Positions 39,708-43,406 of a stretch of 43,406 nt of DNA are shown here, in pieces. Made by a program: the position numbers and the translations under genes. The notes under the pieces were generated by a model. The model had not been told where the DNA came from. It saw nothing but the letters and a program-made list of their open reading frames with translations, and made no database searches. Numbering within the stretch: the stretch's first letter is position 1; each line of letters opens with the position of its first letter. This DNA is from a bacterium (lineage in GTDB: Bacteria; Vulcanimicrobiota; Xenobia; Xenobiales; JADMJV01): positions 1,609-45,014 of the forward strand of contig JADMJV010000154.1 in NCBI GenBank assembly GCA_018780265.1, given 5' to 3'.

Positions 39708-42647
39708 GTGAAGCATTCTAGATGGCTGGCGCTGGCTCTGACGGTGCGACTTCTTCTACCGGCGGCCGCCGAGACCGACGATTTCAAGGTCATCCTGTGG
39801 CGCGTGAACCAAATGGTTCAAAAGCAGCAATACGATCAGTTGGTCGATCTGGTCGTGCGCAACCCTGCGCGGGCCGAATCCCTCTTTAGGACAGCGTTGC
39901 GGCAGGGCGCCAGCCGTCCCCAGTGGTTAAATACTCAGAAGGTGGCTTTGAATTCCCTGGCTACCATCTTTGAAAAGCGTTTGGGCCGGCCTGAATTCAG
40001 TAAACAGTTGCAAGAAATGGGGTTGCGCACAGCCGATGCGCCGCTGTCCAAGTATCTACAAGGGGTCGCCTCCGGCGGGCAGGACCTGGGACCGCTGGAT
40101 CTGAGTCTGCGGGTGGGCAACTACCGGACCGCCCTGCGCTTGCTGGATCAACTACAGCGACAGGAGAGCCTGTTTGGCGTGTTACGGGTGGTGGCCCTGG
40201 AGTCCTCCGGTCAAGTGCATCGGGCCCTGGGCGAGGCCCAAGCATTGCTGCAACGCGTGGCCCCGCAGGACCCTCAACGCAGCTATGCCTTGATGGCACT
40301 GGTGGCAGCAGCCCGGGCCTGCCAACGGTCCGACCTGGTGAAAACGCAATTGTCCGGCCTGCTACAAACTTCTCAGGCTGAGGCTGGCGACTCAGCGCGA
40401 CTGGCGCGCTTTACCCTGGAAAGCTGGAGTCGGCCCACCGGAGAGAGGGTCACTCGCCAGAACCTGGTACAGGCCCACCGACGAGTTTGGGAACTGTTTC
40501 CGGCCGGGCCTCTGAAGGGCCTGAAACCCGGCGAGGCCCGGTGGGCGTGCGCCGCCGCCAGGGACTGGATGGGAGATCTGGTCGGGCAGGCCCGCTCGCT
40601 GGACCCCAAAAGCACCGAGTATGCAGAGCTACTGAAACTCATCGAAAGCGACCTGCAGGCACTGTACCGACAGGTGCAGCCCGAAGGCCAGGGTACGCGA
40701 GATGTGCAGGTCGAGTTTTTGTTTGGCACTTTCGATGCCTCGCTGGACTGTATGGAGGCGCTTATCTCGGCCGGGCGTCATTCTGAAGCCGAGCAATACC
40801 TTACATCGATAGGACCCTTTGTGGGACTGGCCCAAATCCACGTGAAGCGCTTGCAGAAGACTCAGCAAGCCAGAGAGGCTCTGACGGCCGGTGCTACGCC
40901 TGTGGCTATCAGCGAAGGAGAATTGTCGCGAGCGCTGGCGCGTTTCCATCAAACCTGGGTGAGACTGCTCCTAGCCCGAGCTGGCGACAAGCCCACGGCT
41001 GCGGACCTGGAAAGTATGCGCAAGAATTTGGAAAAGGCCACTCAACTGGAAGAACTGGCTCGGCGCGGGATCGGTTTCCGCGGACTGGAGGAAGTCGCCT
41101 TTGACAAAGCCGAGGTTCTGATGCGTTATACTCCCCAGCAGGCGGCCGAGACCTTGGGCCCGTTAGCTCAAAAGTGCAAGCAATTTGGATACTCGCCCGG
41201 TTTGGTGCAAACGTTAATCTGGCAGGCCACCCTGCAACATGACCATCCTGAGCTGGCCCGACCTCTGCTTGAGCAAGCCCGGGCCACGCTGGAGACGGGG
41301 GTGGTGGCCGATGGCGGTCTGGCCGTGCGTTGGCGCTTTCGCAACAGTGCCGTCCAGATTTATGAACAACTGGCCCTGCAGGCTTTTGGTGAAGGTAAAC
41401 CCGAGCAGGCCTTTCACAACCTGAATCAGGGCAAACAGTTGGAGTCTTTGGGGCAGTCCGAGGAATTGCGCAAACGGGCTCAACAGGTGGCGGCCCTGGA
41501 GCAGGAAATGGTTCAGCTCAACCAGCATGGCGGCCAGGATAGCGCCACGCAACAGCAACTGGCCTCCAGCAAGGAGGAATTTGTGGCCCTGGCGCGCCGA
41601 TTGCGCACCAACGACAGCGCCATCAACCCCCTGGATCTGACCCGCTTCCAGACCCTCTTGCCCGGCGGAACATTGGTCTTGCAGATCCTTCCAGGCGCCC
41701 AGGAAACCTATGTGCTGTCGGTCACTCCCCAAAGCTTCCGGGCCGACAAAGTCAAACTCAAAGAGTCTGACCTGGGCAAGAAAGTGCTTCGCTGCCGGGC
41801 GTCCATCCAGCAACTGAATCAGGCCACCACCGAATCGGCATTGGAAGACCTGTACCACTTGCTGCTGGCCCCCGTGCAGAAGGAACTGGATGAAGCCAAA
41901 ATTATGGTAGTGATACCCACAGGCACGCTGCACTACCTGCCCTTTCAGGCACTGGGGCGCAAGCAGGACGGCAAGTTCCGCTACCTGATCGAACGCTTCC
42001 CGGTGGTCGTGCTGACCAAATCAAGCGACTTCCTGTGTCTGAGCACTCCCGTGCCGGCGACCAAGGGCTCGATGGTGGCCGTGGGAAACCCGGACGGTAC
42101 CCTACCCGGAGCAGAAGTGGAGTCGCGTCAGGTGGCCGCTCTCTTTTCTCCCGCCCAACTTTATACGGGTCAGGCCGCGCTACCGGAGCGACTGGAGTCG
42201 ATGCCGCCGGGTGTGGAATTTCTCCACCTGGCCACTCACGGTGTGCTCAATCCTTACAGTCCGGAGTCTAGCTACCTGGTTATGGCCGGCGGCACACGGC
42301 TGGGTCCACAGCAAATCGTGCGCCTACCCCTGAGTCAGACCCGTCTGGTCACTCTGTCCGCCTGTCAGACGGCTCTGGGCGAGAGCAGTCCGGGCCGCGA
42401 AGTGACCAGCCTGGCCGAGAGTTTCTGGGCGGCGGGAAGCGTCCACACCGCCTGCCTGTGCAGCCTGTGGGATGTGGCAGACGAGTCGACTCGACTGCTC
42501 ATGGTGTCGATGTACCGAGGGTTGCGCGAAAAGAAACTGCCGCTGGGAGAAGCGTTTCGTCAGGCCCAATTGCAACTGCTGGCTTCGCCCCAAACCAGTC
42601 AGCCCTACCACTGGGCGGCCTTTACTCTGTGGGGTGATTGGCGCTAG
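39708..42647 (+). CDS. Secreted TPR-like/CHAT-domain protein (caspase-like protease fold)
   Basis: This 979-residue protein starts at GTG 39708 with a signal peptide (KHSRWLALALTVRLLLPAAA). Residues about 30-620 are helical, TPR-like repeats ending in a coiled coil (about 595-635). The last 330 residues are a CHAT domain. They include VVIPTGTLHYLPFQAL, catalytic His 844 in LATHG, Cys 886 in TLSACQTALG, and closing blocks SLWDVADEST and PYHWAAFTLWGD. CHAT proteins are cysteine peptidases of the caspase/separase clan, often regulators of proteolysis or cell death. Both catalytic residues are present. Export suggests action in the periplasm or outside. The stop overlaps the convergent crotonase gene by four bases. 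Confidence 0.92.
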   Translation: MKHSRWLALALTVRLLLPAAAETDDFKVILWRVNQMVQKQQYDQLVDLVVRNPARAESLFRTALRQGASRPQWLNTQKVALNSLATIFEKRLGRPEFSKQLQEMGLRTADAPLSKYLQGVASGGQDLGPLDLSLRVGNYRTALRLLDQLQRQESLFGVLRVVALESSGQVHRALGEAQALLQRVAPQDPQRSYALMALVAAARACQRSDLVKTQLSGLLQTSQAEAGDSARLARFTLESWSRPTGERVTRQNLVQAHRRVWELFPAGPLKGLKPGEARWACAAARDWMGDLVGQARSLDPKSTEYAELLKLIESDLQALYRQVQPEGQGTRDVQVEFLFGTFDASLDCMEALISAGRHSEAEQYLTSIGPFVGLAQIHVKRLQKTQQAREALTAGATPVAISEGELSRALARFHQTWVRLLLARAGDKPTAADLESMRKNLEKATQLEELARRGIGFRGLEEVAFDKAEVLMRYTPQQAAETLGPLAQKCKQFGYSPGLVQTLIWQATLQHDHPELARPLLEQARATLETGVVADGGLAVRWRFRNSAVQIYEQLALQAFGEGKPEQAFHNLNQGKQLESLGQSEELRKRAQQVAALEQEMVQLNQHGGQDSATQQQLASSKEEFVALARRLRTNDSAINPLDLTRFQTLLPGGTLVLQILPGAQETYVLSVTPQSFRADKVKLKESDLGKKVLRCRASIQQLNQATTESALEDLYHLLLAPVQKELDEAKIMVVIPTGTLHYLPFQALGRKQDGKFRYLIERFPVVVLTKSSDFLCLSTPVPATKGSMVAVGNPDGTLPGAEVESRQVAALFSPAQLYTGQAALPERLESMPPGVEFLHLATHGVLNPYSPESSYLVMAGGTRLGPQQIVRLPLSQTRLVTLSACQTALGESSPGREVTSLAESFWAAGSVHTACLCSLWDVADESTRLLMVSMYRGLREKKLPLGEAFRQAQLQLLASPQTSQPYHWAAFTLWGDWR

Positions 42648-43336
42648 AAGAGCTGCTGCCACTCCTGTAGATCGATCTCGAAACCTGCCCGCATGGCCGA
42701 CAGCACCTGTTCGCGGACGCGCAGTTTCGTGCCGATGTGGGCCTCGCGAGAGAGTTTGGAGAGGGCGACCGCTTTGGCCCGGGCAGCCTCAGCCAGTTGC
42801 TCGGGCGGAACCAGATAATCCAACATGCCCGCCTCCATGGCCTGTTCCGGCGTGTGCGGCTCGGCCGTGATAGTGGCCAGGCTGAAACGGGCCGGAGTGA
42901 GACGGTGACGGCACAATTCGAGGGCGAATCGGGGCAGGGTCAGACCGATCTGCACTTCGTTGACGGCGTATTTAAAGGGGGCCTGAGCTACCCCCAGGCG
43001 CACATCGGTAGAGAGCAGCAGAAAGACTCCCATGGCCATGGCGTGGCCCGTACAGGCCACCACCGTCGGAGCGGGAAAGGCCAGCAGTCGTTCGGCCGTT
43101 ATGGCGCCGGCGGTGAGCATCTCGATCAGGGGTTGTTTACCCTGCTTGAACACGGCCAGATCAAAGCCCCCTGAAAACATGCCCTCCCGACCACTGAGCA
43201 GAACGACGGTCTTCTCTGACTCCGCGCGATCAAGGGCGGCATTGAGTTGGGCGAACATGTTGACGGAGAGCGCGTTGGCCTTGCCGTCATCCAGTTGGAT
43301 TGTGCTGACCACTCCGTCACTATGATAATGGACCAT
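42644..43336 (-). CDS. Crotonase (enoyl-CoA hydratase/isomerase) family protein
   Basis: This 230-residue protein has the crotonase fold. FSGGFDL (54-60) and GHAMAMG (97-103) form the oxyanion-hole regions for the CoA thioester. Of the two glutamates used by enoyl-CoA hydratases, the first position (GGGCE in rat crotonase) is Phe 105, and the second is kept as Glu 127 in NEVQIGL. It is therefore probably an isomerase, hydrolase or other subtype rather than a classical hydratase. It is slightly short for the family (about 255). The start is ATG 43336, with GGGGAGG two bases upstream; the in-frame ATG at 43402 lies before it. It is cytoplasmic. Confidence 0.9.
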   Translation of the reverse strand: MVHYHSDGVVSTIQLDDGKANALSVNMFAQLNAALDRAESEKTVVLLSGREGMFSGGFDLAVFKQGKQPLIEMLTAGAITAERLLAFPAPTVVACTGHAMAMGVFLLLSTDVRLGVAQAPFKYAVNEVQIGLTLPRFALELCRHRLTPARFSLATITAEPHTPEQAMEAGMLDYLVPPEQLAEAARAKAVALSKLSREAHIGTKLRVREQVLSAMRAGFEIDLQEWQQLF

Positions 43337-43406
43337 GGCCTCCCCTTTCCCAGCTTCGGCCCAGGTTCCTGTAGCTGACCTGGGTCGCCGGTTCGCGGCC
43401 AAGGCG

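Noticed and set aside
33233..42647. CHAT protease with a glycine-zipper pore former as a gasdermin-type death system
   Set aside because: The genes are more than 5 kb apart with unrelated genes between, the CHAT protein carries a signal peptide, and the glycine-zipper proteins show no gasdermin features.
1..43406. tRNA, rRNA, CRISPR, insertion sequence or prophage content
   Set aside because: No cloverleaf with T-loop motif, regularly spaced repeats, transposase motifs, terminal inverted repeats or phage structural genes were seen.

Overview
The window reads as chromosomal DNA of a GC-rich, gene-dense, free-living bacterium. Stops and starts often overlap, convergent genes end within a few bases of each other, and GTG and TTG starts are used. 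The gene mix is FHA and PEGA-type Ser/Thr kinases, a SUMF1-domain protein, hybrid pseudopilins, CHAT, SNF2 and DUF2252. Such a mix is typical of large-genome lineages such as Planctomycetota, Myxococcota, Armatimonadota or Vulcanimicrobiota/Eremiobacterota. The sequence alone does not fix the phylum. I see no tRNA, rRNA, CRISPR array, insertion sequence or prophage module, and no stretch over 300 bases without a gene.

Layout, left to right. Positions 1-2.7 kb (minus) hold the start of an unknown protein, an unknown 188-residue protein with a clear terminator, and a secreted DUF4127 protein. From 2.8 to 4.1 kb there is an FHA-Ser/Thr kinase (plus). From 4.1 to 7.9 kb (minus) a three-gene unit encodes a small secreted protein, a WD40 protein and a phospholipase-D-fold protein. 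From 7.9 to 13.5 kb (plus) a 1393-residue kinase/NTPase/TPR/PEGA receptor is followed by a SUMF1-domain protein whose putative signal peptide overlaps the kinase's proline/tyrosine tail in another frame. From 13.6 to 17.8 kb (plus) a sensor histidine kinase, a response regulator and a PilC/GspF membrane protein form a unit. From 17.8 to 22.8 kb (minus) there is a tightly coupled pseudopilin operon, in which one pseudopilin is fused to Ig-like and TolB-like propeller regions. From 22.8 to 25.9 kb there are small unknown genes, a permuted papain-like (YiiX-type) enzyme, a low-complexity DPK-repeat protein and a tail-anchored molybdopterin oxidoreductase. A SNF2-family ATPase fills 25.9-29.7 kb (plus).

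From 29.7 to 34.5 kb (minus) lies the most intriguing unit. Two glycine-zipper proteins share a homologous C-terminal domain. They are followed, nine bases on, by a protein resembling Hsp90/GHKL ATPases without recognisable ATP-site residues. After that comes a GAF/histidine-kinase-like protein that has lost its phospho-acceptor His and its ATP-binding boxes. I propose this as a candidate uncharacterised system: membrane-active glycine-zipper proteins handled by two pseudo-GHKL proteins. This is inference from gene order and motif loss.

The right end (34.6-43.3 kb) carries an MFS exporter with a C-terminal ABM-like domain, a DUF2252 protein, a group II PLP-dependent decarboxylase, a secreted TPR-like/CHAT protease-fold protein, and a crotonase-family protein lacking one of the two usual catalytic glutamates.

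Functional links that can be argued from order: the histidine kinase, regulator and PilC are probably co-transcribed and sit tail-to-tail with the pseudopilin operon, so signal-controlled assembly of a type IV pilus- or type II secretion-like fibre is plausible. The assembly ATPase, prepilin peptidase and secretin are not in the window.
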